Shown here in pieces: positions 18,661 through 26,528 of a DNA stretch of 64,000 nt; within the stretch, counting starts at the first letter, position 1; each line of letters starts with the position of its first letter. Location: NCBI RefSeq assembly GCF_003024715.1, contig NZ_PYLO01000002.1, positions 620,001 to 684,000 on the forward strand. The letters are read 5' to 3'. The position numbers and the translations under genes were made by a program. The notes beneath the pieces are model-generated. The model was not told where the DNA came from. It worked only from the letters and a program-made list of their open reading frames with translations, and ran no database searches. The stretch is from Clostridium fessum. GTDB lineage: Bacteria > Bacillota > Clostridia > Lachnospirales > Lachnospiraceae.

Positions 18661-19428
18661 TTACGGTAACCGGTACAGCCTCCGCGCATTCTCTTCAGTC
18701 GCACGGACGATCTCTTCCGGTGTACATTTCTTGATTTCTGCCAGCTTTTCCGCCACATATGGCAGGTTCAGTGAGGAGTTGCGTTTGCCGCGGTTGGGAA
18801 CCGGAGCGAGGTAGGGGCAGTCGGTTTCGAGTACCAGACGGTCGAGCGGCGCCATCTCGGCTACTTCCAGAAGCTTTTTCGCGTTCTTGAAAGTCAGTAC
18901 GCCGCCGATGCCTAAGTAAAAGCCCATCTTTAAATACTCTGCCGCCATCTCTTTTCCATAGGAGAAGCAATGAATCACACCGCCTATCTCCCCGGAGTGC
19001 TCTTCCTTCATGATATCGAGCGTATCCTTCGCCGCGTCGCGGCTGTGGATGATGACTGGAAGTTTTAATTCCCGCGCCAGATTTAACTGGCGGTGGAACC
19101 ATTTCTTCTGGGTCTCATGATCCGGCTCTTCCCAGTAATAGTCGAGACCGATCTCGCCGATCGCCACGATCTTCCCGGACTGTGCCAGCACACGGAGTTC
19201 GGCAAATTTTTCCTCGTCAAGCTCCGCCGTGCTGCTCGGATGGACACCTGCTGCCCCATAGATAAACGGATATTTTTCCGTCAGGGCAATCGTCGTCTTC
19301 GTGCTTTCCATATCCGCGCCGACATTGACGACCGTGCCGATCCCGCCTGCTGCCAGACCGGAAAGAAGTTCTTCCCGGTCCCCGTCAAACGCCTCATCAT
19401 CGTAATGAGCGTGTGTATCAAATATCAT
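18661..19428 (-). CDS. tatD: TatD family metal-dependent hydrolase
   Basis: Metal-dependent DNase of the TatD type, 255 residues, TIM-barrel. Ligand motifs are visible in order: FDTHAHYDD at the start, GEIGLDYY, the His of VIIHSRDA, the His of VIHCFSYG and the Asp of ETDCPYLAPVPNRGK. I chose the ATG at 19428, with AAAAGGA upstream. The frame extends 13 codons further, but these overlap the spacer after metG and include no good site. Confidence 0.93.
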   Translation of the reverse strand: MIFDTHAHYDDEAFDGDREELLSGLAAGGIGTVVNVGADMESTKTTIALTEKYPFIYGAAGVHPSSTAELDEEKFAELRVLAQSGKIVAIGEIGLDYYWEEPDHETQKKWFHRQLNLARELKLPVIIHSRDAAKDTLDIMKEEHSGEIGGVIHCFSYGKEMAAEYLKMGFYLGIGGVLTFKNAKKLLEVAEMAPLDRLVLETDCPYLAPVPNRGKRNSSLNLPYVAEKLAEIKKCTPEEIVRATEENARRLYRLP

Positions 19429-19450
19429 ATAAGTTATATTCCTTTTTTTC

Positions 19451-21442
19451 TTAGCAGATCTCCGCACCCGCCGGCATCTCTTTCTCCGTTGTCATCAGTG
19501 ACAGCTTTCCGTCTGCATCCTCGGCACACAAAATCATACCCTCGGAGAGCAGACCTGCCAATTTCGCCGGTTTTAAGTTGGTCACAACCATGACTCTCTT
19601 GCCGACCATCTCCTCCGGGGAGTAGGAATGCTTGATGCCGCTGATGATCTGGCGCACTTTGCTTCCGACCTGAACCTGGGAGCAGAGAAGCTTCTTGGAC
19701 TTCGGAACAGCCTCGCAGGAGAGGATCACGCCAACCTGGAACTGCAGTTTTGCAAAATCATCGTAGGTAATCTCTGCTTTCGGCTCGATATCGATGCCCT
19801 CGGCTTTCTCGTCCTCTTCCTTCTCCGGCTCCGCCTTTGCAGCAACTGCCTTCTTCTGCTCTTCCTGGATAACTTTGACTTTCTTCATCACATCGTCGAG
19901 TTTCAGGCGGGCAAAGAGAACCTCCGGCTCCTCAGTCACCTTATTTCCGGACGGATAACGGCCAAATTCATCCATCTGTGGCAGTTCACGTTTTACGGTA
20001 TTTAATTCTTTTAAGATCTTCTCCGAGGTCTCCGGCATGAAGGATTCAAGCAGGGACGCACCGATCGTGATAGACTCAACCAGGTTGTAGAGAACAGTCG
20101 CAAGACGATCCTGCTTGTCCTCTTCCTTTGCCAGAATCCACGGGGTTGTCTCGTCAATGTATTTGTTGCTGCGGCGGAAAATATTGAAGATCTCGGTGAT
20201 CGCATCGGCAACACGCAGCTTATCCATCTTCTCATCGACCTTGCGGACTGCTTCCAGCACTACCTTCTTCAGATCCTCGTCCACCGGCTCCGTCACGCCC
20301 TTGTCGGCTACTACGCCGCCAAAGTACTGGTTCGTCATCGATACCGTTCTCTTTACGAGGTTGCCGAGGATATTTGCCAGATCCGAGTTCAGTCTCTCTA
20401 CCATCAGCTCCCAGGTAATAACGCCGTCGTTCTCAAACGGCATCTCATGCAGAACGAAGTAGCGGACTGCATCCACGCCAAAGAAATCAACCAGTGTATC
20501 GGCGTAAATCACATTTCCCTTGGATTTACTCATCTTGCCGTCGCCCTGTAACAGCCACGGATGACCAAATACCTGCTTTGGAAGCGGCAGGTCGAGTGCC
20601 ATCAAAAAGATCGGCCAGTAAATGGTATGGAAACGGATAATATCCTTACCAATCAGATGCAGGTCTGCCGGCCAGTATTTCTTGAACAGCTCGCCGCTCT
20701 CGCCGTCGCAGTCATATCCAAGACCGGTGATATAGTTGGTCAGTGCATCCAGCCATACATATACAACGTGCTTCGGGTCGAAATCAACCGGAATCCCCCA
20801 TTTAAAGGAAGTACGGGAAACACACAGATCCTGCAGGCCCGGAAGCAGGAAGTTGTTCATCATCTCATTTTTACGGGAAACCGGCTGGATGAACTCCGGG
20901 TGCTCATTGATATAATCGATGAGTCTCTGCGCATATTTGCTCATACGGAAGAAATACGCCTCTTCCTTCGCCGGCTGCACCGGGCGTCCGCAGTCCGGGC
21001 ATTTGCCGTCTACGACCTGGGACTGGGTCCAGAAGGACTCGCACGGGGTACAGTAAAGTCCCTCGTAGCAGCTCTTGTAAATATCGCCCTGATCATAGAG
21101 CTTCTTGAAAATCTTCTTTACCTGCGCCTCATGATCCTCGTCGGTGGTGCGGATAAATTTGTCGTAGGATGTATTCATCAGATCCCAGATCGTCTTGATC
21201 TCACCCGCCACGTTATCGACAAACTGCTTCGGCGTGATGCCAGCCTCAGCTGCCTTTAACTCGATCTTCTGACCATGCTCATCGGTGCCCGTCTGGAAAC
21301 GCACATCGTAGCCCTGCGCTCTCTTGTAGCGCGCAATGCTGTCCGCCAGCACGATCTCATAGGTATTTCCGATATGCGGTTTGCCCGATGTATAGGCAAT
21401 CGCAGTTGTTATATAGTAAGGTTTCTTACAGTTCTGACACAT
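19451..21442 (-). CDS. metG: Methionyl-tRNA synthetase with C-terminal tRNA-binding domain
   Basis: Charges tRNA-Met. The product is 663 residues. Class I signature HIGN near residue 22, a zinc knuckle with paired Cys motifs (CTPCESF and CPDCGRP), KMSKS near residue 300, an anticodon-binding helical domain, and a C-terminal OB-fold EMAP-type domain (about 560-663; FAKLQFQVGVI through NLKPAKLAGLLSEGM). RBS AAGGAGG lies 9 nt before the ATG. A short leader with a terminator and a competing hairpin (21498-21563) precedes the gene, so expression may be attenuated. Confidence 0.97.
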   Translation of the reverse strand: MCQNCKKPYYITTAIAYTSGKPHIGNTYEIVLADSIARYKRAQGYDVRFQTGTDEHGQKIELKAAEAGITPKQFVDNVAGEIKTIWDLMNTSYDKFIRTTDEDHEAQVKKIFKKLYDQGDIYKSCYEGLYCTPCESFWTQSQVVDGKCPDCGRPVQPAKEEAYFFRMSKYAQRLIDYINEHPEFIQPVSRKNEMMNNFLLPGLQDLCVSRTSFKWGIPVDFDPKHVVYVWLDALTNYITGLGYDCDGESGELFKKYWPADLHLIGKDIIRFHTIYWPIFLMALDLPLPKQVFGHPWLLQGDGKMSKSKGNVIYADTLVDFFGVDAVRYFVLHEMPFENDGVITWELMVERLNSDLANILGNLVKRTVSMTNQYFGGVVADKGVTEPVDEDLKKVVLEAVRKVDEKMDKLRVADAITEIFNIFRRSNKYIDETTPWILAKEEDKQDRLATVLYNLVESITIGASLLESFMPETSEKILKELNTVKRELPQMDEFGRYPSGNKVTEEPEVLFARLKLDDVMKKVKVIQEEQKKAVAAKAEPEKEEDEKAEGIDIEPKAEITYDDFAKLQFQVGVILSCEAVPKSKKLLCSQVQVGSKVRQIISGIKHSYSPEEMVGKRVMVVTNLKPAKLAGLLSEGMILCAEDADGKLSLMTTEKEMPAGAEIC

Positions 21443-21497
21443 TTATCATGCCCTCCTTATTAAAATTGCGCTTTAAATTGTGTTCTTCACAAAAAAA

Positions 21498-21563
21498 GCC
21501 TCTAACCGCCCATGGTTTTCCATCTGCGATTAAAGGCAAGCCACCTTCTTTTCTCTGCCTTTT
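21498..21563 (-). promoter_or_regulatory. Attenuator-like leader of metG
   Basis: On the minus strand a terminator lies between promoter and gene. The stem GCCTTTAATCGC/GCGGTTAGAGGC (21526-21537 with 21498-21509, two G-U pairs) continues into ATGG-AAAA-CCAT and ends in seven T. Upstream, AAAGGCA (21556-21562) can pair with TGCCTTT (21532-21538), using bases of the terminator's 5' arm, so the two structures exclude each other. No T-box or SAM switch is recognisable. The sensing ligand or protein is unknown. Confidence 0.65.
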
Positions 21564-21587
21564 CTTCATATATAAATATATAGATTA

Positions 21588-21616
21588 AGTCTATCTGTTT
21601 TGCATCCCTTTGTCAA
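21588..21616 (-). promoter_or_regulatory. Promoter of metG-tatD-rsmA
   Basis: Leftward -35 TTGACA (21611-21616), 17-nt spacer and -10 TAGACT (21588-21593). Start expected near 21581. It physically overlaps the divergent promoter of the DUF885 gene. Confidence 0.78.
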
Positions 21617-21628
21617 GTATGGTATACT
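21600..21628 (+). promoter_or_regulatory. Promoter of the DUF885 lipoprotein gene
   Basis: -35 TTGCAT (21600-21605), 17-nt spacer and -10 TATACT (21623-21628). The -10 lies in an imperfect palindrome CAAGTA-N5-TACTTG (21614-21630) that could be an operator. Confidence 0.6.
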
Positions 21629-21664
21629 TGCAGACATATATATTTGTTTTGGAGGTATTATATT

Positions 21665-23509
21665 ATGCAGAAACGCTTTTCCTTCCCGCCCCTGCCGCGC
21701 ACAGCGCTCGCGATCGCTGCAGCTGCTGCCCTGGCGCTCTCCGGATGCGCTGGTTCTTCCGGCTCAGGGACCCCTGCCGAATCCTACGCCGCTTCCGGGC
21801 AGACTGGTTCTCCTTCCAATGCATCGTCCGATGCTGCCAGCGAACAGGCGCGTTTTGATGCGTTTCTGGCACACCAGTTTCAAGAAAGCGTGCAGGACGA
21901 TCCGCTCTCCCTTCATTTTCTTGTCCGGAATCCGGAAAATTACGGTATCACCGAACCGGAGATGAAATTTCCAGAATATTCCCTGGAACAGCTTCAAAAA
22001 GATTCCGAGGAAAACGCGGCCGTTCTTGAGGAACTTTCTTCCTTCGATACCTCTCTCTTGACCTCCGACCAGCTCTTCACCTACCGGATGATGAAGGACA
22101 CACTGGAGACGGAAGCCGGCTCGAAGGGACTGGAACTCTACAATCAGCCGTTAAGCGCCCTGATCGGCACGCAGGCGGAACTTCCGACCTTATTAGCCGA
22201 ATATACATTTTACAACCGTGCCGACATCGACCATTACCTGGCACTGCTTTCGCAGATCGACACATATTACAAGCAGCTCGCAGCGTATGAACAGGCGCAG
22301 GCAGACGCCGGTCTCGCACCGTCCGACGACACCATCGACCGGATTTTAAAATCCTGTAAAAGCTACCTCATCCGCCCGGAAAACAGCCTGCTGACGGAAA
22401 CATTTGCCTCCCGCTTAAATGCGGTTGAGGGCTTAAGCAATGCAGAAAAGGCGTCCTACAAAGCAAAACATCTGACCATTTTAAAGGAACACTTTATCCC
22501 GGCATATACAAACCTCTCTAAAGCACTGGAATCGCTCAAGGGCTCCCATCCGGAGGTAGGAGGACTTAGCACCTACGAACACGGCAGGGAGTATTATGCC
22601 TATCTTGCGGCGGCGCTGACCGGCACAGATTCTTCGGTCGATGCACTCAAAACGCGGATTGAGAAGCAGATGCAGGCAGATTTATCCGAAATCCGCGTCC
22701 GCTTAAAGGAACATCCGGAACTCGTCCGGCAGATGACCGACTCTGCCATCACACTCTCCGATCCGGATGAGATCCTTCAGAATTTACAGACGCAGATTCA
22801 AGATGATTTCCCGGCGCTTACAGATACCTCCTACACGCTCAAATACGTCCCGGAAGCGCTGGAATCTTCCCTGTCCCCGGCGTTTTTCCTCGTACCGCCG
22901 ATCGATTCCGACGGTTCCAACACCATTTACATCAACGAAAAAGCAAGCACTGAGCAGAACCTCTACACCATGCTGGCGCACGAGGGCTATCCGGGGCATC
23001 TCTACCAGTCGGCTTATTTCAATGACCGGGAGCCGGTGCCGGTACGGCGGCTTCTTGCCTGCGGCGGCTACAACGAAGGCTGGGGACTCTACAGCGAACT
23101 GTACGCCTACTCCTTCGACAACGGGCTGCCGGAAGCGGTCAAACCGCTGATGCGCTGCAGCGAAGCCAGCAGCTACGGGCTGTACGCGCTTCTCGACATC
23201 TGCATCCACTATGATGGCTGGGATCTCGCCACAACCACCAGTTATCTGGAAAATTCCTACGGATTTACGGATCCGGAATCCGCCCGCGAGATATACCTGG
23301 CAATCATTGATAATCCAGGCAATTACCTGAAATACTATACCGGCTATCTGGAAATCCTGACCATGCGCCAGGAAGCCGAGGAGGTACTTGGAAACAAATT
23401 CAACGCCAAGAGCTTCCACCAGTTCATCCTGAACATGGACGGCGCTTCCTTCCGGGTCATCAAACCGTATTTTCAAACATGGCTGATGACGGAGAAATTA
23501 CACGTATAA
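21665..23509 (+). CDS. DUF885 family lipoprotein, predicted metallopeptidase
   Basis: Surface lipoprotein of 614 residues. Signal peptide with lipobox ALSG-C (Cys28), a Ser/Gly/Ala linker, then the DUF885 domain. It contains AHEGYPGHLYQ (near residue 438), the HExxxxH-like zinc site of the family, and ARE-IYLAIIDNPGNYLKYYTGY near the C-terminus. DUF885 proteins are related to M32/M3-like metallopeptidases; the substrate is unknown. I chose the ATG at 21665 because GGAGGT lies 7-8 nt upstream; a TTG seven codons earlier would overlap it. Confidence 0.88.
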   Translation: MQKRFSFPPLPRTALAIAAAAALALSGCAGSSGSGTPAESYAASGQTGSPSNASSDAASEQARFDAFLAHQFQESVQDDPLSLHFLVRNPENYGITEPEMKFPEYSLEQLQKDSEENAAVLEELSSFDTSLLTSDQLFTYRMMKDTLETEAGSKGLELYNQPLSALIGTQAELPTLLAEYTFYNRADIDHYLALLSQIDTYYKQLAAYEQAQADAGLAPSDDTIDRILKSCKSYLIRPENSLLTETFASRLNAVEGLSNAEKASYKAKHLTILKEHFIPAYTNLSKALESLKGSHPEVGGLSTYEHGREYYAYLAAALTGTDSSVDALKTRIEKQMQADLSEIRVRLKEHPELVRQMTDSAITLSDPDEILQNLQTQIQDDFPALTDTSYTLKYVPEALESSLSPAFFLVPPIDSDGSNTIYINEKASTEQNLYTMLAHEGYPGHLYQSAYFNDREPVPVRRLLACGGYNEGWGLYSELYAYSFDNGLPEAVKPLMRCSEASSYGLYALLDICIHYDGWDLATTTSYLENSYGFTDPESAREIYLAIIDNPGNYLKYYTGYLEILTMRQEAEEVLGNKFNAKSFHQFILNMDGASFRVIKPYFQTWLMTEKLHV

Positions 23510-23513
23510 GAGA

Positions 23514-23568
23514 AAAAGAGCGGTATCTCCCTGTATGCATCCGCAGACTTCAGGGATCCCGCTCTTTT
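23514..23568. terminator. Bidirectional terminator after the DUF885 gene
   Basis: AAAAGAGCGG...TCCCTG pairs with CAGGGATCCCGCTCTTTT, leaving a loop of about 16 nt. T-tracts follow on both strands, so it serves the two convergent lipoprotein genes. Confidence 0.85.
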
Positions 23569-23582
23569 CGCATTTTCATGCT

Positions 23583-24116
23583 TTAGTTTACTTTCTTGTA
23601 ATTCTTCTCAAAGCTCATCGGACCGTCGCCGATCTTCTCGCCTGCTACGCTCAACTCCAGCGTCTTTGCCTCGTAGTTCTGGATAAATGTATTGGCAATG
23701 GCCATGACAACCAGCTTGTCAGAGGACTCCTTTAAGGAGGAGAGATCCAGCGTCAGAGCGCCGTCCTTCTGCTCAAATTTATCCACGGTGATTCCCTCTT
23801 CAATGACGCCCACCTCTGCCATCTTATCAAGCAGTTCCTGTGCATCCAGCTCATCGCCGTCAATGCCATCCATATTCTGTTTTAAGCCGCTCTTATCAGA
23901 TTTTACAGAATATACGCAAACGGTTACCGTCGGATCTGCATCCGTTACCACCATGCTTTCTTTCTCAGCCACGCCGTCTACAGTCTCCTGCTGCGCCGCA
24001 CCTGCCGGGGCAGTTCCATGTTCGCTGGTCTCTCCTGTATTTCTTGCCGTCGGCGCACATGCGCCCAGAACAGCTGCCATCATAAGACCAGCTGCCATTA
24101 CCATAAATTTCTTCAT
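23583..24116 (-). CDS. Lipoprotein with GerMN-like domain
   Basis: Lipoprotein of 177 residues. Signal peptide with lipobox VLGA-C (Cys20), then a Thr/Glu/Ala-rich linker of about 45 residues. A domain with VTVCVYSVKSD ... LTLDLSSLKESSDKLVV ... AIANTFIQNYEAKTLELSV matches the spacing of GerMN domains of spore germination and sporulation proteins. The assignment is by pattern and tentative. An excellent ribosome binding site (AAGGAGG) precedes the ATG. Confidence 0.75.
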   Translation of the reverse strand: MKKFMVMAAGLMMAAVLGACAPTARNTGETSEHGTAPAGAAQQETVDGVAEKESMVVTDADPTVTVCVYSVKSDKSGLKQNMDGIDGDELDAQELLDKMAEVGVIEEGITVDKFEQKDGALTLDLSSLKESSDKLVVMAIANTFIQNYEAKTLELSVAGEKIGDGPMSFEKNYKKVN

Positions 24117-24221
24117 AATGTACCTCCTTGTATTCTCCTCGCAGCAGTTGCTTCACGGTTTTCGCAACCGTTTTTGTCTTTCACACCTGTTTCCATCCAG
24201 TGCAGACTACATCCATTCTTT

Positions 24222-24668
24222 TTACCGCTGCCCATCCTTACTCCTAAACCACTGATTCAGCTTCATCAGCGCCTTTACCAACGTCTGCATCTCATCTTCC
24301 GACAGATCGCTTGTCAGGCTCTCGATCATCTCCCGGTGGAACCGGGCGTGATGCCCATACGCTTTTCTGCCCCGCTCTGAAAGAGAAATATATACGACCC
24401 GCCGATCCTCGAGTCCCCGGCTTCGTTCCACATAGCCTTTTTTGACCAGGCTGTTCATGGCAATCGTGAGCGTTCCCACCGTAACGGACAGTTCTCTGGC
24501 AATCGATGACATATTTTTCGGTTCACCAATCCCGATCGCTTCGATCACATGCATATCGTTATTCGTGATGTCTTTAAACTCCGGCGTAATGATTACCTTC
24601 TGTTCTATGTCCATCACATCGCGGAACAGCGTCACCAGAAGCTCATTCAGCGTCTCATAATTTCCCAC
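24222..24668 (-). CDS. fabT: MarR-family regulator, FabT-like
   Basis: Winged-helix regulator of about 148 residues. It closely resembles streptococcal FabT in several places: FKDIT-NDMHVIEAIG, LSVTVGTLTIAMNSLVKKGYVERS, LEDRRVVYISLS and HARFHREMIE. FabT represses fatty acid synthesis genes when bound to acyl-ACP. A TTTGA-ATA-TCAAA palindrome of FabT type lies at the fabH promoter (37539-37555) in this window. The start is probably the GTG at 24668, with GAGAGGG about 8 nt upstream; ATGs further upstream are less well placed. Unlike streptococci, the regulator is not next to the fab cluster. Confidence 0.82.
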   Translation of the reverse strand: MGNYETLNELLVTLFRDVMDIEQKVIITPEFKDITNNDMHVIEAIGIGEPKNMSSIARELSVTVGTLTIAMNSLVKKGYVERSRGLEDRRVVYISLSERGRKAYGHHARFHREMIESLTSDLSEDEMQTLVKALMKLNQWFRSKDGQR

Positions 24669-24722
24669 AGTTTTCCCTCTCATCCTTGGTTTCAGCGCGC
24701 AAAACGGCAATTTACCCTACCG

Positions 24723-24751
24723 ATTATACAATATTCTGTGCGGCAAGACAA
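24723..24751 (-). promoter_or_regulatory. Promoter of the fabT-like gene
   Basis: Leftward -35 TTGTCT (24746-24751), 17-nt spacer and -10 TATAAT (24723-24728). No FabT-type palindrome was seen here, so there is no sign of autoregulation. Confidence 0.75.
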
Positions 24752-24791
24752 CTAGCAAATTTCTTACATCTTCTCTTATAACATGGCACTT

Positions 24792-24923
24792 GTTACTGTT
24801 CACGCACACGTGCCCAGTAACGGAATTTGCCGATGCTTCGCATTCCAAACCGGCAAAATCTGCAGCCAGAACTGTATCGTATGGAATTTTCAGTTCAGAA
24901 AATTCCTACCCGTGAACAGTTAC
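24792..24923. repeat. Dispersed intergenic repeat, complete copy with inverted ends
   Basis: A 132-bp element with near-perfect terminal inverted repeats, GTTACTGTTCACG and CGTGAACAGTTAC (one mismatch). Its core, starting TTGCCGATGCTTCGCATTCC (24828), is shared almost identically with the copy at 33413-33545. The core can fold as TTTGCCG...CGGCAAA with a small ATGC-TTC-GCAT hairpin inside. The right end runs into the last codons of spmB and supplies its stop codon. No coding capacity was seen, so a miniature mobile element or RNA-folding repeat is likely. Confidence 0.75.
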
Positions 24924-25442
24924 CATGGCACTACATAAGATACTCGCCACAAGCCCCGCGAACGTTGCAATCAGCGCCCCCGCAAGCGTCCATCGCGTCT
25001 TTGAGATCCGCACGGTCAGATAGTAGACACTCATCGTATAAAAAACCGTCTCCGTGCAGCTCTCAAGAACCGACACCATCATGCCGAGCCGCGAATCGGG
25101 TCCATACGTTTTAAAAATATCTAAGAGCAGCCCCGTCGCCGCCGAACTGGACACCAGACGCACCAGAAGCAGTGGAACCACCTGTGCCGGTATATGCAGA
25201 AATGCCGCCGGTCCCGCCAGCACCCCGGAGAGGAAATCGAGAAAACCGGAGGTCCGAAGCACGCCGACCGCCGCCATCAGTCCCACCAGCGTCGGCAGGA
25301 TTCCAGCCACCGTTTTAAGCCCCGCAAGCGCCCCTTCGATAAAATCATCAAAAACCGGGCGTTTCTGAAGCACCGCAAACCCAACGATATAAAACAAAAC
25401 AACCGGAACCAGGTATTCAGAGAGGTAATTGATGCAGCGCAT
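24906..25442 (-). CDS. spmB: Spore maturation protein B
   Basis: Membrane protein of 178 residues, the usual SpmB length, with a Gate-type pattern: GALAGLKTVAGILPTLVGLMAAVGVLR in the first half and SGFLDFLSGV, LESCTETVFYTMSVYY in the second. SpmA and SpmB are needed for normal spore core dehydration in Bacillus. The last six codons (MVTVHG and stop) lie in a dispersed repeat. GGGAG lies 7 nt before the ATG. A 164-nt gap separates it from spmA. Confidence 0.9.
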   Translation of the reverse strand: MRCINYLSEYLVPVVLFYIVGFAVLQKRPVFDDFIEGALAGLKTVAGILPTLVGLMAAVGVLRTSGFLDFLSGVLAGPAAFLHIPAQVVPLLLVRLVSSSAATGLLLDIFKTYGPDSRLGMMVSVLESCTETVFYTMSVYYLTVRISKTRWTLAGALIATFAGLVASILCSAMVTVHG

Positions 25443-25606
25443 TCGACGGCTCCCGTGTCTATACTTGTTTTATATGTATGGTTTGAATCCGCGTTCTATG
25501 ATAACGGATCTGTTTCCAGAGCCCCTTATTTTAACAAGGGCATTATAGGGGATAAATTTGTTTTTTGTGTGAAATTTTCCCCCTACATGACGCCAAATTG
25601 CGTTTT

Positions 25607-26248
25607 CTATTTCCAGCCATCCTTTTTTATTGATTTATATTGCTTTCTCCTGCACATCACGCGGCACACCGCCACTCCTGCCAGCGTGCTGACACAGGTC
25701 GCCAGGAACGCCGGACCGGCCACTGCCAGCGGATGCGCCGATCCGTACTGGCTCCGGTAGGCGATCATATTGATAGGAATGAGCTGCAGCGATGAAATAT
25801 TTACGACCAGAAACGTACACATTTCATCGCTCGCCGTTCCCTGTGTGACCGCCGCCGGATCCCCTGCCGCTCTCCGTTCCTCCTCCAGTTCTTCCAGCTC
25901 CTTCATCGCCGTAAGCCCCGCCGGGGTCGCCGCCCAGCCAAGCCCCAGCATATTGGCAATCATATTGGCGGCCATCGAAGAAAGCGCCGGATGACCCGCT
26001 GGAATGCGTGGAAAGAGGAAATGAAGCACCGGCCGCATCCCCGCCGACAACTGCTCAATCAGCCCCGCCCGCCGTCCGATCTCCAAAATTCCCGTCCAGA
26101 ACGCCATCACCCCCAGCATCGTGATTCCCAGCGAGACTGCATCCCCCGCCGCTGCAAGCATTCCCTCCGTCACCGCCCCCAGCGTCCCATGCACCGCCGC
26201 CCAGCCAAGCCCCGTAAGCATCATAAACTCCCAGAGTGCATTTAACAT
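25607..26248 (-). CDS. spmA: Spore maturation protein A
   Basis: Membrane protein of 213 residues with the SpmA pattern: MLNALWEFMMLTGLGWAAV at the start, GVMAFWTGILEIGRRAGL, then ANMIANMLGLGWAATPAGL followed by a Glu-rich cytoplasmic loop and CTFLVVNISSLQLIPINMIA. It acts with SpmB in spore core dehydration. AGGGAGG lies 8 nt before the ATG. The gap to spmB contains a small GCCCCTT...AAGGGC hairpin and an AT-rich stretch. Confidence 0.92.
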   Translation of the reverse strand: MLNALWEFMMLTGLGWAAVHGTLGAVTEGMLAAAGDAVSLGITMLGVMAFWTGILEIGRRAGLIEQLSAGMRPVLHFLFPRIPAGHPALSSMAANMIANMLGLGWAATPAGLTAMKELEELEEERRAAGDPAAVTQGTASDEMCTFLVVNISSLQLIPINMIAYRSQYGSAHPLAVAGPAFLATCVSTLAGVAVCRVMCRRKQYKSIKKDGWK

Positions 26249-26528
26249 GCATCTACCTCCCTGCTGTCATATGGTACGCTCAGAACATTTTATACTCAGA
26301 CAAGTATAAAAAGACGCCAAATATACACCATCATAAATAGATACAATTATATCGTTTCTTTTCGTCCATTCCGCTTGCATTTCAGAATTTGGATCTTTAA
26401 AATAAGAACTATCATCTGCTTCACATGACAGACATTCTTTGAAAAAGGCCATTTTATATGGATTCTCCTGCCAAAAACCGTGAAGACATTGAAATATGAT
26501 TTAATATTATGAAAACGAGGTATTCAGA

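Noticed and set aside
22784-23476. Long minus-strand frame opposite the DUF885 gene
   Set aside because: It is a shadow of a well-supported lipoprotein gene, has no ribosome binding site and resembles no family. The same holds for many other antisense frames, e.g. opposite rsmA, metG, glf and kdpE-like genes.
26267-26452. 61-codon minus-strand frame between spmA and the ABC-class ATPase
   Set aside because: A GGAG lies 12 nt upstream of its ATG, but the composition is not convincing and no family was recognised. The 280-nt gap (26249-26528) otherwise shows only AT-rich DNA with possible promoter boxes.
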